From CAIQIA01 sp049317465 (lineage in GTDB: Bacteria > Cyanobacteriota > Cyanobacteriia > PCC-6307 > Cyanobiaceae), in contig JBMOIF010000027.1 in the NCBI GenBank assembly GCA_049317465.1, positions 1 to 29,912 on the forward strand: 29,912 nucleotides of DNA, in the 5' to 3' direction. Position numbers and translations under genes: made by a program. Under the pieces are notes generated by a model. The model did no database searches and was not told the origin of the DNA. It saw only the letters and a program-made list of their open reading frames with translations. Below, piece by piece: positions 17,923-25,268 of this stretch (the stretch's first letter is position 1; each line of letters begins with the position of its first letter).

Positions 17923-18381
17923 GTGGAACAGCCCATCGAGACCAGCCGGATCCTGATCGAGCGCCTCGGCCTGCAGCCCCACCCGGAGGGCGGCTGGTAC
18001 CGCGAGATCCACCGCAGCCCGCAGCAGGTGAGCCGCGCCGATGGCGCCCGGCGGTCGGGGCTGACGGTGATTCTGTTTCTGCTGGAGGCCGGCCGACCCA
18101 GCCTCTGGCACCGGGTGTGCGGGGCCGATGAGAGCTGGCATTTCGTGGACGGCGCCCCGCTTGAGCTGCTGCTGTGCCCCGACCATGGGCAGGTGGTCGA
18201 CACCCATCGGCTGGGCTTCAGCCGCGATCAGCCCGACCTGCAGCCCGTGGTGGTGGTGCCCACGGGCTGGTGGCAGGCCGCCCGCAGCCTGGGGGCCTGG
18301 ACCCTGGTGAGCTGCTGCGTGGGGCCGGGCTTCGACTTTCAGGACTTTGAGGTCGACGCCGAGCGGCCGCTGCCGACCTAG
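17923..18381 (+). CDS. DUF985 cupin-like protein
   Basis: A 152-residue single-domain cupin of the DUF985 / COG3542 group. The hallmark segments are LGLQPHPEGGWYREIHRS near the N-terminus, the LWHRV...DESWHFVDGAPLEL cupin core, and VVPTGWWQAAR near the C-terminus. Members bind a metal or small ligand but have no agreed reaction. The start is GTG at 17923; no ATG is available before the domain. The stop codon TAG shares the palindrome CTAG (18378-18381) with the stop of the convergent DUF427 gene. Confidence 0.85.
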   Translation: MEQPIETSRILIERLGLQPHPEGGWYREIHRSPQQVSRADGARRSGLTVILFLLEAGRPSLWHRVCGADESWHFVDGAPLELLLCPDHGQVVDTHRLGFSRDQPDLQPVVVVPTGWWQAARSLGAWTLVSCCVGPGFDFQDFEVDAERPLPT

Positions 18382-18662
18382 GTGGGGCTGACCTGGACCC
18401 CTTTCCAGAAGGCCACCCGCCCCTTGATCTCGGCCGCGGCCGACTTGGGGTCGGGGTAGTACCAGGCGGCGTTGGCGTTCACCTGGCCGTCGACGACCAC
18501 GTCGTAGTAGTGGGCTTCGCCTTTCCAGCCGCAGACCGAGCGATGGTCGGAGGGCCGGAAGCAGTGGGCCTGCAGGGCGTCGGGCGGGAAATAGGCGTTG
18601 CCTTCGACGGTGACGATGTCGTCACTGCTGGCGATCACGGCGCCGTTCCAGCGGGCTTGCAT
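18378..18662 (-). CDS. DUF427 family protein
   Basis: A 94-residue protein of the DUF427 / COG2343 family. Features: MQARWNGAVIASSDDIVTVE, then NAYFPP, then the characteristic SVCGWKGEAHYYDVVVDG and WYYPDPKSAAAEIKGRVAFW. These make an almost complete single domain; the function of the family is unknown. ATG 18662 is used because the domain begins there; the open frame continues to 18884 as antisense of the TspO-like gene. It is divergent from that gene and tail-to-tail with the cupin gene. Confidence 0.9.
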   Translation of the reverse strand: MQARWNGAVIASSDDIVTVEGNAYFPPDALQAHCFRPSDHRSVCGWKGEAHYYDVVVDGQVNANAAWYYPDPKSAAAEIKGRVAFWKGVQVSPT

Positions 18663-18735
18663 CGTTGCTGTGGGCGGAGGGCCTCCATGATCGCCCGCCG
18701 CCCAGGCAGGCTGGGGACGTGTCTGGAGGACAACC

Positions 18736-19182
18736 GTGGCGGCCGCCCTGGTGATTCTGCTGGTGCTGCTGGCCGTGGCCTGGCTGCTGCGCCCCACCGC
18801 CGAGGAGTTCGCCTGGTTCCTGCGGCTGCGCCGTCCGGCCTGGCTCACCTTCGAGGGGCTGATCCCGCTGATCTGGCTGGTCATCTATCTGTGCTTCTAT
18901 GCCGCGGCCCTGCTGACCTGGAACGCCACGGGGGGCTGGGGGCTGATGGGGGGCTTCCTGGGGCTGCTGCTGCTCGTGCAGAGCTACACCTGGCTGATCT
19001 GCCGCACCCGCCGTCTGGCCAGCGGCACCGGCATCGGCCTGGCGGGCTGGGTGTGGGGGGTGGCCCTGGCGGTGGTGCTGGCGCCGCGGGTGCCCCTGGC
19101 GGCGCTGCTGCTGGTGCCCTACCTGCTCTGGAGTCCGCTGGGCACCCTGGTGACCTGGCAGATGCAGCGGATCAACCGTTGA
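18736..19182 (+). CDS. TspO/MBR-like membrane protein
   Basis: A 148-residue protein with five hydrophobic helices, the layout of TspO/MBR proteins, which bind porphyrins and cholesterol-like ligands in membranes and act in stress and tetrapyrrole control. The first loop, RLRRPAWLTFEGLIPLIWLVI, resembles the TspO pattern 'kPsW.pP...f...W...Y' but lacks the double Pro, so this is a divergent member. A GTG at 18736 opens it directly before the first helix. It ends 83 bases before the radical SAM gene and could belong to the same transcription unit, though the gap leaves room for a promoter. Confidence 0.65.
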   Translation: MAAALVILLVLLAVAWLLRPTAEEFAWFLRLRRPAWLTFEGLIPLIWLVIYLCFYAAALLTWNATGGWGLMGGFLGLLLLVQSYTWLICRTRRLASGTGIGLAGWVWGVALAVVLAPRVPLAALLLVPYLLWSPLGTLVTWQMQRINR

Positions 19183-19265
19183 GGGGTAAGGGCCCGGCGG
19201 TGACGTGAAGCTGAAGACAATCCCCGGAACGGTGGCCTGTCGAGGACGCTGGATACGGTGCCGTT

Positions 19266-20444
19266 ATGAGAAAGGCGTGGACCCTGCCCCAGGCCCTGCG
19301 GTTGCGCTGGTTCCTGCTGCGACGCGGCCTCGACAGCAGCTGCGCCTTCGTGGATGTGCTGTACCGGATCTATCTCAACCACAACAAGATCATCCACTTC
19401 CGCGATGGTCACCCGGTCTATTCGTTGTCGACACCGGCCCTGTTCAGCGGCCCGGCGGCCCATTTCATCGCCCGCACGCTGTACCGGGGCATTCAGAACC
19501 GCAACCTGCCCAATCTGATGAGCATCGCCGTCACCGACGGTTGCAATGCTCGGTGCGGCCACTGCAGCTTCTATGACGCCGTCGAGGAACCCGGTCGGCC
19601 GCTGCTGAGCCTGGAGCAGCTGCGGCAGGTGATCCGCGATGGGCAGCAGCTCGGGGTGTCGATCATCAACCTGGTGGGAGGTGAACCGCTGCTGCGGCCC
19701 GACCTGCCGGAGGTGATCGCGTCTGTCGACAAGTCGCTCTCCACCGTGCTGCTGTTCACCAACGGCTGGCATCTGGCCGAGCGGGCCCGCGACCTGCGGC
19801 GGGCAGGCCTCGACAGCGTTTATGTGAGCCTCGATGGCGCCGATGCCGGCAGCCACGACCAGCGCCGCGGCACCCCCGGGCTGTTCGGCCGGGCCCTGGC
19901 GGGGTTGAAGGCCGCCCGCCGCGCCGGCCTGTCGGTGGGCATCTCGACCACGCTCACCCCCGAAGACTGGGCGGCGGGGGAGCTGCCGCGGCGGGTGGAA
20001 CTGGCCCGACGGGTGGGCGCCCATGAACTGCTGGTGTTCGATGCCCTGCCCTGCGGACGGCTGCAGCACCGCGACGACCTGGTGGACCATGGCGACTGGG
20101 TGGAGGCGATGGTGCGTTCGGCCGACATCTGGAACGCCGATCCCCGCTATCCGGGGGTGGTGTTCTCGGCCTACATGACCAGCCACCGCAGTGTGGGTTG
20201 CGCCTGCGGCACCAGCTACTTCTACCTCTCGCCCTACGGCGATGTGATGTCGTGCGATTTCAACCACGCCATCTTCGGCAATGTGCTTGACCAGCCCCTC
20301 TGGCAGGTGTGGGAGCGCCTGAGCCGTGATCCTGATTTCGCCCAGGCCAAGTGGGGGGGCTGCAAGGTGAAGGATTCCGCCAGCCTGCAGCGCCCCGGTG
20401 TGCAGCCGGGCCGCTCCCGGCCCGTGCCGCCACTCTCGGTCTGA
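19266..20444 (+). CDS. Radical SAM enzyme with C-terminal cysteine-rich region
   Basis: A 392-residue radical S-adenosylmethionine enzyme. The cluster motif is CNARCGHC (Cys93, 97, 100), followed by the SAM-contact motif GGEP (138-141) and VYVSLDGAD. An N-terminal extension of about 85 residues (RIYLNHNKIIHFRDGHPVYS) precedes the barrel, unlike minimal family members. After the barrel, VGCACGTSYFYLSPYGDVMSC and a later GGCKVKD supply Cys residues for a SPASM-like auxiliary cluster. Such enzymes often modify lipids, cofactors or peptides; the HpnH-like and MoaA-like groups are similar in layout, but the substrate is unknown. It is first in a six-gene operon; the next start is 4 bases after the stop. 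Confidence 0.88.
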   Translation: MRKAWTLPQALRLRWFLLRRGLDSSCAFVDVLYRIYLNHNKIIHFRDGHPVYSLSTPALFSGPAAHFIARTLYRGIQNRNLPNLMSIAVTDGCNARCGHCSFYDAVEEPGRPLLSLEQLRQVIRDGQQLGVSIINLVGGEPLLRPDLPEVIASVDKSLSTVLLFTNGWHLAERARDLRRAGLDSVYVSLDGADAGSHDQRRGTPGLFGRALAGLKAARRAGLSVGISTTLTPEDWAAGELPRRVELARRVGAHELLVFDALPCGRLQHRDDLVDHGDWVEAMVRSADIWNADPRYPGVVFSAYMTSHRSVGCACGTSYFYLSPYGDVMSCDFNHAIFGNVLDQPLWQVWERLSRDPDFAQAKWGGCKVKDSASLQRPGVQPGRSRPVPPLSV

Positions 20445-20448
20445 GCCG

Positions 20449-21462
20449 ATGGACCTGCAACCCCTCAGTGCCTGCCCCGTGGATCGCGCCGCCACCCTGC
20501 CGGGGGTGCTGTTCCAGCTGGCGGTGCTCGCCGGCAGCGCCGCCGGCCTGGCCCTGCTGTCGCGGCGGGTGGAGCACCTGGGCCGGCGGCTGGGGGTGAT
20601 GGCGCTGGGGGTGCTGATCTTTGAGCTGTTCACCGCCCCCATGTGGCACAACGCCCACCTGGGACGCTGGGCCTACCTCTACCGGGATGTGAGCTGGGTG
20701 CTGACCTTGGGCTGGTCGGTGCTGTTTCTGCTGGTGGTGGAACTCGGCGACCGGCTGTTGCCCCGCTGGCGTGCCTGGCGGCGGTTCCTGCTCAATCTGG
20801 TGCTGCTCACGCTGCTGGTGGTGCCGCTGGAGTGGCTGGTGGTGCGGCTGGGCATCCGCAGTTATGCCCCTGAGGTGCGCGAAGCCGCCGTGGGTGGCTG
20901 GATCGACGGGGTGCCGGTGGCGGTTCTCTACTACGTGCCGGTGTTCACCGCCCTGGTGCTGGGGTTCTACCGCTACTGGTGCCTGGTGATCGACGATGCG
21001 CTGCTGATCCCGATGCGGCGGATCCGCTGGGGCCGCGGGCTGCTGCTGACCCTGGGGGCGGTGCTGCTGTTCGAGCTGATGGTCGAGCCGATGGTGTCGA
21101 ACCGGGGCTTGCCGGCCTGGTCGTATCTCTACCGGGATGTTTCGCTGCTGATGAGTGGCCTCTGGGTGCTGGTCATCGCCATCACCGCAGCGGTGGTGAC
21201 CCGCATCGGCCTGCACCTGTCGGTGGCCCTGCGTTTTCTGCTGGCCCTGGCCATCGCCACCGCCGTGGCCCTGCCGATCGAGTACGGCCTGCTGGCGGCC
21301 GGCATCCGGGTCTATGGCCCCAGCGCCATCGCCAACTTCAGCGGCTTCACGATCCCGGTGCTGCGGGCGCCGATCGAGATCGCCTTCGCCATTCCCTGCT
21401 ATCTGGCGCTGGTGATCGGCTTCATCCGCTACTGGGAACTGGCCCTCGACAACCGCCTCTGA
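20449..21462 (+). CDS. Internally duplicated integral membrane protein of unknown function
   Basis: A 337-residue membrane protein with about ten hydrophobic helices and no known family that I recognise. It is made of two homologous halves with an offset of exactly 150 residues over most of their length: FEL 58-60 / 208-210, YLYRDVS 76-82 / 226-232, Pro126 / Pro276, GIR 135-137 / 285-287, and later RYW 175-177 / 327-329. Conserved charged residues lie within or beside helices (Glu59, Arg79, Asp80, Glu128), which suggests a catalytic or transport pocket rather than a mere anchor. Two-repeat membrane enzymes such as lycopene-cyclase-like proteins have this general look, but no link is proven. 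ATG 20449 follows the radical SAM stop by 4 bases. Confidence 0.75.
   Translation: MDLQPLSACPVDRAATLPGVLFQLAVLAGSAAGLALLSRRVEHLGRRLGVMALGVLIFELFTAPMWHNAHLGRWAYLYRDVSWVLTLGWSVLFLLVVELGDRLLPRWRAWRRFLLNLVLLTLLVVPLEWLVVRLGIRSYAPEVREAAVGGWIDGVPVAVLYYVPVFTALVLGFYRYWCLVIDDALLIPMRRIRWGRGLLLTLGAVLLFELMVEPMVSNRGLPAWSYLYRDVSLLMSGLWVLVIAITAAVVTRIGLHLSVALRFLLALAIATAVALPIEYGLLAAGIRVYGPSAIANFSGFTIPVLRAPIEIAFAIPCYLALVIGFIRYWELALDNRL
20590..21435 (+). repeat. Internal tandem duplication of a membrane domain (period 450 bases)
   Basis: Residues about 48-177 (20590-20979) and 198-329 (21040-21435) of the membrane protein align with a fixed offset of 150 residues. At base level the match is still visible: CTCTACCGGGATGT occurs in both halves (near 20677 and 21127). 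Confidence 0.7.
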
Positions 21463-21478
21463 AGGTCTGATCGCACCC

Positions 21479-21916
21479 ATGGCTGACCCCTCCCCTCGTG
21501 TTGCTGTTCCACCGGTCCTGCGGGATGTGCTCGTGGGGGTGCCCCTGCTGCTGCTCCTGCTGGCCGTGATGACGGGGGGCTTCGGCAGTGCCATTGCTCT
21601 GCTGCTGATGTCGGTGATCTGCACCGGTGGCATTGCCTCTGTCTTCTGGCTGCTCCTGGCTTTTCTGCTGGGTGCCATCAATATGGCGTTGTTCGCCCTG
21701 TTGGTCGCACGGGTTGGCGGGCCGCGACTCTCAGCGTCGTGGAAAGGCCTGGGCAGCGGGCCATCCCTGCCGGTGATTGCCAGTTATGTGGAACGACGTC
21801 GCCAGGCGGGAGGCGATGACGACCACATCCGTGCTGATCTGCTGCGGGGGGGCTGGAGCCCCGCCGACGTGGAGGCCGCCCTGGCGGTGGTCGAGCGGGG
21901 AGACGATCGGTGCTGA
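21479..21916 (+). CDS. Small membrane protein with cytoplasmic helical tail
   Basis: A 145-residue protein. Two or three hydrophobic helices occupy residues about 15-78 (VLVGVPLLLLLLAVMTGG, IALLLMSVICTGGIASVFWL, LLGAINMALFALLVARV). A soluble tail follows, ending in DDHIRADLLRGGWSPADVEAAL. That tail has the pattern 'I...L...G.....I..AL', a UBA-like short helical motif seen at the ends of many bacterial membrane proteins. I see no catalytic motif. It may be an accessory subunit or scaffold for the operon's membrane enzymes. It starts 16 bases after the duplicated membrane protein and overlaps the next gene by 7 bases. Confidence 0.65.
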   Translation: MADPSPRVAVPPVLRDVLVGVPLLLLLLAVMTGGFGSAIALLLMSVICTGGIASVFWLLLAFLLGAINMALFALLVARVGGPRLSASWKGLGSGPSLPVIASYVERRRQAGGDDDHIRADLLRGGWSPADVEAALAVVERGDDRC

Positions 21917-22767
21917 ACCGCTACGGGCAGTACCTGGCCGAGCGTTTTCCGCTGCAGCGCCACGGGCCGTTGATCCTGGTCTTCAGCGGCGCCGCCGTGG
22001 GCCATGCCGGTCGGCTGGTGGGCCGGCCGGCGGCGCCCGTGGCGATGCTCACGGCCACGGCGGTGGTGCTGCTGCAGTTTCTGCTGATGCGCTGTGCCGA
22101 TGACGTCAAGGATCTGGAGGTTGACCGTCGCTGGCGACCGCAGCGGCCTCTGCCCCGGGGCCTGCTGAGCCTGGCCGACCTGGCCGCCCTGGCGGCCGTG
22201 GCGGCGGCCCTGCAGTGGGGGGTGGTGCTGCTGGCCCGCCCGGCGGCCCTGCCGCTGCTGGCGGCGGTGTGGGGTTGGTTTCTGCTGATGAGCGCCGAGT
22301 TCTTCTGCCCCGCCTGGCTGCGGCGGCAGCTGGGGCTCTACGCCTTCAGCCATCTGCTGATCGTGCCGCTGCTGGCGCTGCTGGCCATGGCGATGGCGAT
22401 GCCCCTGCCGCACCCGCTGCTGCGCCTGCTGCCCTTTCTGTGCTGCAGCTACGGCGCCGCCCTGGGGCTGGAGGTGGGACGCAAGACCTGGCGGCGGGGG
22501 GCCGACCCGGTGGGTGTGGAGAGCTACAGCGCCACCTGGGGCTGGCGCGGCGCCGTGGGGGCGTGGCTGCTGGGCCTGGCGCTGTCGGTCGCCGGCGCCG
22601 GCGCCGCGGCGCTGGTGGTGCCGCAGCCGTCGCTGCCGTGGTTGCTCCTCCCGCTGCTGCTGCTGGTGGTGGGGGCGGCCCTGACGGCGCGGGGGCCCCA
22701 GCCGCTGGCGGGTCCGAGCAGCGTCTGGATTCTGGGGCTGTACCTGGCCCTGGGGTGGGCGCCATGA
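21910..22767 (+). CDS. UbiA-like membrane prenyltransferase
   Basis: A 285-residue membrane protein with about eight helices. The first Asp-rich motif, RCADDVKDLEVD (61-72), followed by RPQRPLPRG, is the prenyl-diphosphate and magnesium site of the UbiA family. The usual second motif is replaced by GLEVGRKTWRRGADPVGVESYS (about 186-207), a Glu/Arg/Lys version I associate with an uncharacterised UbiA-like branch. The substrate is not predictable; the branch need not make quinones or chlorophyll. The start is GTG 21910, overlapping the previous stop; the stop overlaps the next start (ATGA). Confidence 0.8.
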   Translation: MLNRYGQYLAERFPLQRHGPLILVFSGAAVGHAGRLVGRPAAPVAMLTATAVVLLQFLLMRCADDVKDLEVDRRWRPQRPLPRGLLSLADLAALAAVAAALQWGVVLLARPAALPLLAAVWGWFLLMSAEFFCPAWLRRQLGLYAFSHLLIVPLLALLAMAMAMPLPHPLLRLLPFLCCSYGAALGLEVGRKTWRRGADPVGVESYSATWGWRGAVGAWLLGLALSVAGAGAAALVVPQPSLPWLLLPLLLLVVGAALTARGPQPLAGPSSVWILGLYLALGWAP

Positions 22768-25268
22768 GGGACCGGCCCCCGGCGCTGGAGGTGCTGCCGC
22801 TGCTGAACCGTGAGCTGCCTGCGGCGGCGCTGCTGGAGCGGTTCGGCGGCAAGGCGGGGACGTTGTGTCGGCTGGCGGCCCTGGGGTATCCGGTGTGGCC
22901 GGGGGTGGTGCTGCTGCCGCCGGAACGACCCGGCGACTGGTCGCTGCCCCTGGAGGCCCTGGCGGCTCTGCCCGCTGCCACGACCGGCTGGGCCGTGCGC
23001 TCGTCGGCCACCGTCGAAGACGGCGAGGAGCACAGCTTCGCCGGGCAGTACACCACGCGGCTGGCGGTGCCCACCGGGGCCCTCGAGGCGACGGTGGCCG
23101 AGCTCTGGGGGTCGGCCGACTCTCCGGCCCTGGCCCAGTACCGCCAGTTGCTGGGGGCTGGGGGGGCGGCGGCCGAGCGGCCGGCCCTGCTGCTGCAGCC
23201 GATGCTGCCGGCGACGGTGGCGGGGGTGGCCTTCGGGGCCGATCCGGTGAGCGGTCGCCGGGGCGTGACCCTGGTGCAGGCCGTGGCCGGGGTGGCGGCC
23301 GACCTGCTGGCGGGCCGCTGCAGCGGCGATCGTTACTGCCTGGCCGGCGATGGCCGTGTGCTCGAGCAGCAGCCCCTCACCCCCGGCCGCCCGCTGTTGT
23401 CTGCCGAGGCGCTGCAGCGGCTGCAGCGGTTGCTCGCTGATCTGGAGCGGCAGCTGGGGGGCCCGCAGGATGTGGAGTGGGCCCTGGATGCCGAGGGCCG
23501 GATCTGGCTGCTGCAGGTGCGGCCCATCACCCGCCTGGCGCCGGCGGCGGCCGTGGGGCTGTGGGACAACAGCAACATCGTGGAGAGCTATTCGGGCGTC
23601 ACCACACCGCTGACCTTTTCGTTTGCCCGCAAGGCCTACACCGAGGTCTATGCGGGGTTCTGCCGTTTCATGGGCGTGGAGGCCCCGCTGATCCGGCGCC
23701 ACCGCGGCGTGCTGGCCACGATGATCGGCTTCCACAACGGCCGCATCTACTACAACCTGCAGAGCTGGTACCGGGTGCTGTCGCTGCTGCCCGGTTATGG
23801 GCTCAATGCGCCGTTTCTGGAGCAGATGCTGGGGGTGCAGCAGCCGCTCGAGGCGGCCGAGCGGGAGCGGCTGAGGCTTGAGCCGCCGACGGCGGCCCTG
23901 GCGGATCTGCTGCGGCTGGGCAGGTTGCTGCTGGCCATGGTGCGCAATGCCGCGGGGCTCGACCGTCGCCGCCGGGCCTTCCGCCGGCGGCTGGATCGGG
24001 TGCTGCTGCCGCCGGCGGCCCTGGCGGGCCTGGCGACGGCCGATCCCCACGACCTGGTGCAGCACTACCGCCGCCTGGAGGGGCAGCTGCTGAGCCACTG
24101 GGATGCACCGCTGATCAACGACTTCTTCGCGATGGTGGTCTACGGCGTGCTGCGCCGACAGCTGTGCAGCTGGCGGCTCGATCCCGACGGGCGGGTGCTG
24201 CAGGCGTGGATCAGTGACCTGGGGGCGGTGGTCAGCGCCGAACCGCACCGGCGCATCGCCGCCCTGGGGCGGCGGCTGGCCCACGAGCCGGCCCTGGTGG
24301 CGGTGCTGGCGAGCGGCGGCACCGAGCCCATCGCCCGGGCCCTGGCCGAGCGGCCCTGGCTGCAGGCCGAGATCGACGCCTATCTGGAGGCCTTCGGCGA
24401 CCGGTGCCTCGGGGAGCTGAAGCTCGAGACGCGCACATTGCGGGATGACCCGTTGCCGCTGCTGCGCAGCCTGGCGGCGGCCGCCAGCGGCGGGGATGCC
24501 GGCCCGGTGGACCCGCCGCCTGTGCCGACCCTGGCCCGGCGCTGCCCCCCCTGGCAGCGGCTGCCCCTGGGCTGGCTGCGGCGGCGGCTGCGACGGCTGC
24601 TGGCCGAACGCGAGAACCTGCGGTTCGAACGCACGCGGGTGTTCGGCCAGGCCCGGCGGCTGCTGCTGAACCTGGGCCGGTGCTACGCCGAGCTGGGGCT
24701 GCTCGACCGGGCCGACGATGCGGTGTTTCTGGAGGTGGAGGAGCTGCTGGCGCTGGTGGAGGGCACAGGCACCTGCACCGACCTGCGGGGGCTGGTGGCC
24801 CTGCGCCGGCGCCAGTGGCGGCAGCAGCGGGCGGCGGCCCCGTTGCCGCGGCGCTTTGTGACCCACGGCCTGCCCCACCTCGATCTGCCGCTGCCCACGG
24901 CGGCGGGGCTGGCGGCGGACCACTGGCAGGGGCTGGGCTGTTCGCCCGGGCGGGTGCAGGCGGCGGTGGAGCGGGTGGGGGATCCGCTGCTGTGGCTCGA
25001 GCAGCGGCGACCGGGCACGGGGGGCCGACCGATTTTGGTGGCCCAGGCCACCGATCCGGGCTGGGTGCTGCTGTTCCCCCATGCCGCCGGTCTTCTGGTG
25101 GAACGCGGCAGCGCCCTGTCGCACGTGGCGATCGTGGCGCGGGAGGTGGGGCTGCCGATGGTCACCGAACTGGCCGGCATCGCCGCTCGCCTGGCCGATG
25201 GCGACCGGGTCGAGATCGATGGAGGCAGCGGCCGGGTGCGGCTGCTGGCGCGTGGGGGTGATGGCTGA
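22764..25268 (+). CDS. PEP-synthase / rifampin-phosphotransferase-like enzyme
   Basis: An 834-residue three-part phosphotransferase. An N-terminal ATP-grasp domain spans residues about 20-258: FGGKAGTLCRLAALGYPVWPG, then RSSATVEDGEEHSFAGQYTT (79-98), then QDVEWALD and IWLLQVRP (248-254). A variable middle domain covers about 260-740. The C-terminal swivelling domain carries His787 in ERGSALSHVAIVAREVGLP. In the family ATP phosphorylates this His (giving AMP and phosphate) and the His passes the phosphate on. There is no PEP/pyruvate TIM-barrel domain, so this is not a true PEP synthase; length and layout match rifampin phosphotransferase (Rph), which phosphorylates a hydroxyl. In this operon it more likely phosphorylates an alcohol or lipid intermediate. 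ATG 22764 overlaps the UbiA-like stop. Confidence 0.88.
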   Translation: MRDRPPALEVLPLLNRELPAAALLERFGGKAGTLCRLAALGYPVWPGVVLLPPERPGDWSLPLEALAALPAATTGWAVRSSATVEDGEEHSFAGQYTTRLAVPTGALEATVAELWGSADSPALAQYRQLLGAGGAAAERPALLLQPMLPATVAGVAFGADPVSGRRGVTLVQAVAGVAADLLAGRCSGDRYCLAGDGRVLEQQPLTPGRPLLSAEALQRLQRLLADLERQLGGPQDVEWALDAEGRIWLLQVRPITRLAPAAAVGLWDNSNIVESYSGVTTPLTFSFARKAYTEVYAGFCRFMGVEAPLIRRHRGVLATMIGFHNGRIYYNLQSWYRVLSLLPGYGLNAPFLEQMLGVQQPLEAAERERLRLEPPTAALADLLRLGRLLLAMVRNAAGLDRRRRAFRRRLDRVLLPPAALAGLATADPHDLVQHYRRLEGQLLSHWDAPLINDFFAMVVYGVLRRQLCSWRLDPDGRVLQAWISDLGAVVSAEPHRRIAALGRRLAHEPALVAVLASGGTEPIARALAERPWLQAEIDAYLEAFGDRCLGELKLETRTLRDDPLPLLRSLAAAASGGDAGPVDPPPVPTLARRCPPWQRLPLGWLRRRLRRLLAERENLRFERTRVFGQARRLLLNLGRCYAELGLLDRADDAVFLEVEELLALVEGTGTCTDLRGLVALRRRQWRQQRAAAPLPRRFVTHGLPHLDLPLPTAAGLAADHWQGLGCSPGRVQAAVERVGDPLLWLEQRRPGTGGRPILVAQATDPGWVLLFPHAAGLLVERGSALSHVAIVAREVGLPMVTELAGIAARLADGDRVEIDGGSGRVRLLARGGDG

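Noticed and set aside
18378..18381. Shared CTAG stop palindrome of the convergent cupin and DUF427 genes
   Set aside because: An economical arrangement in a compact genome; there is no sign of function beyond stopping both frames.
24615..24632. tRNA-like GGTTCGAACGC string
   Set aside because: It lies within the coding frame of the Rph-like gene, and no cloverleaf could be drawn around it.
22524..25124. 866-codon minus-strand open frame opposite the Rph-like gene
   Set aside because: Same shadow effect; Gln/Arg/His/Pro-rich translation without any motif.
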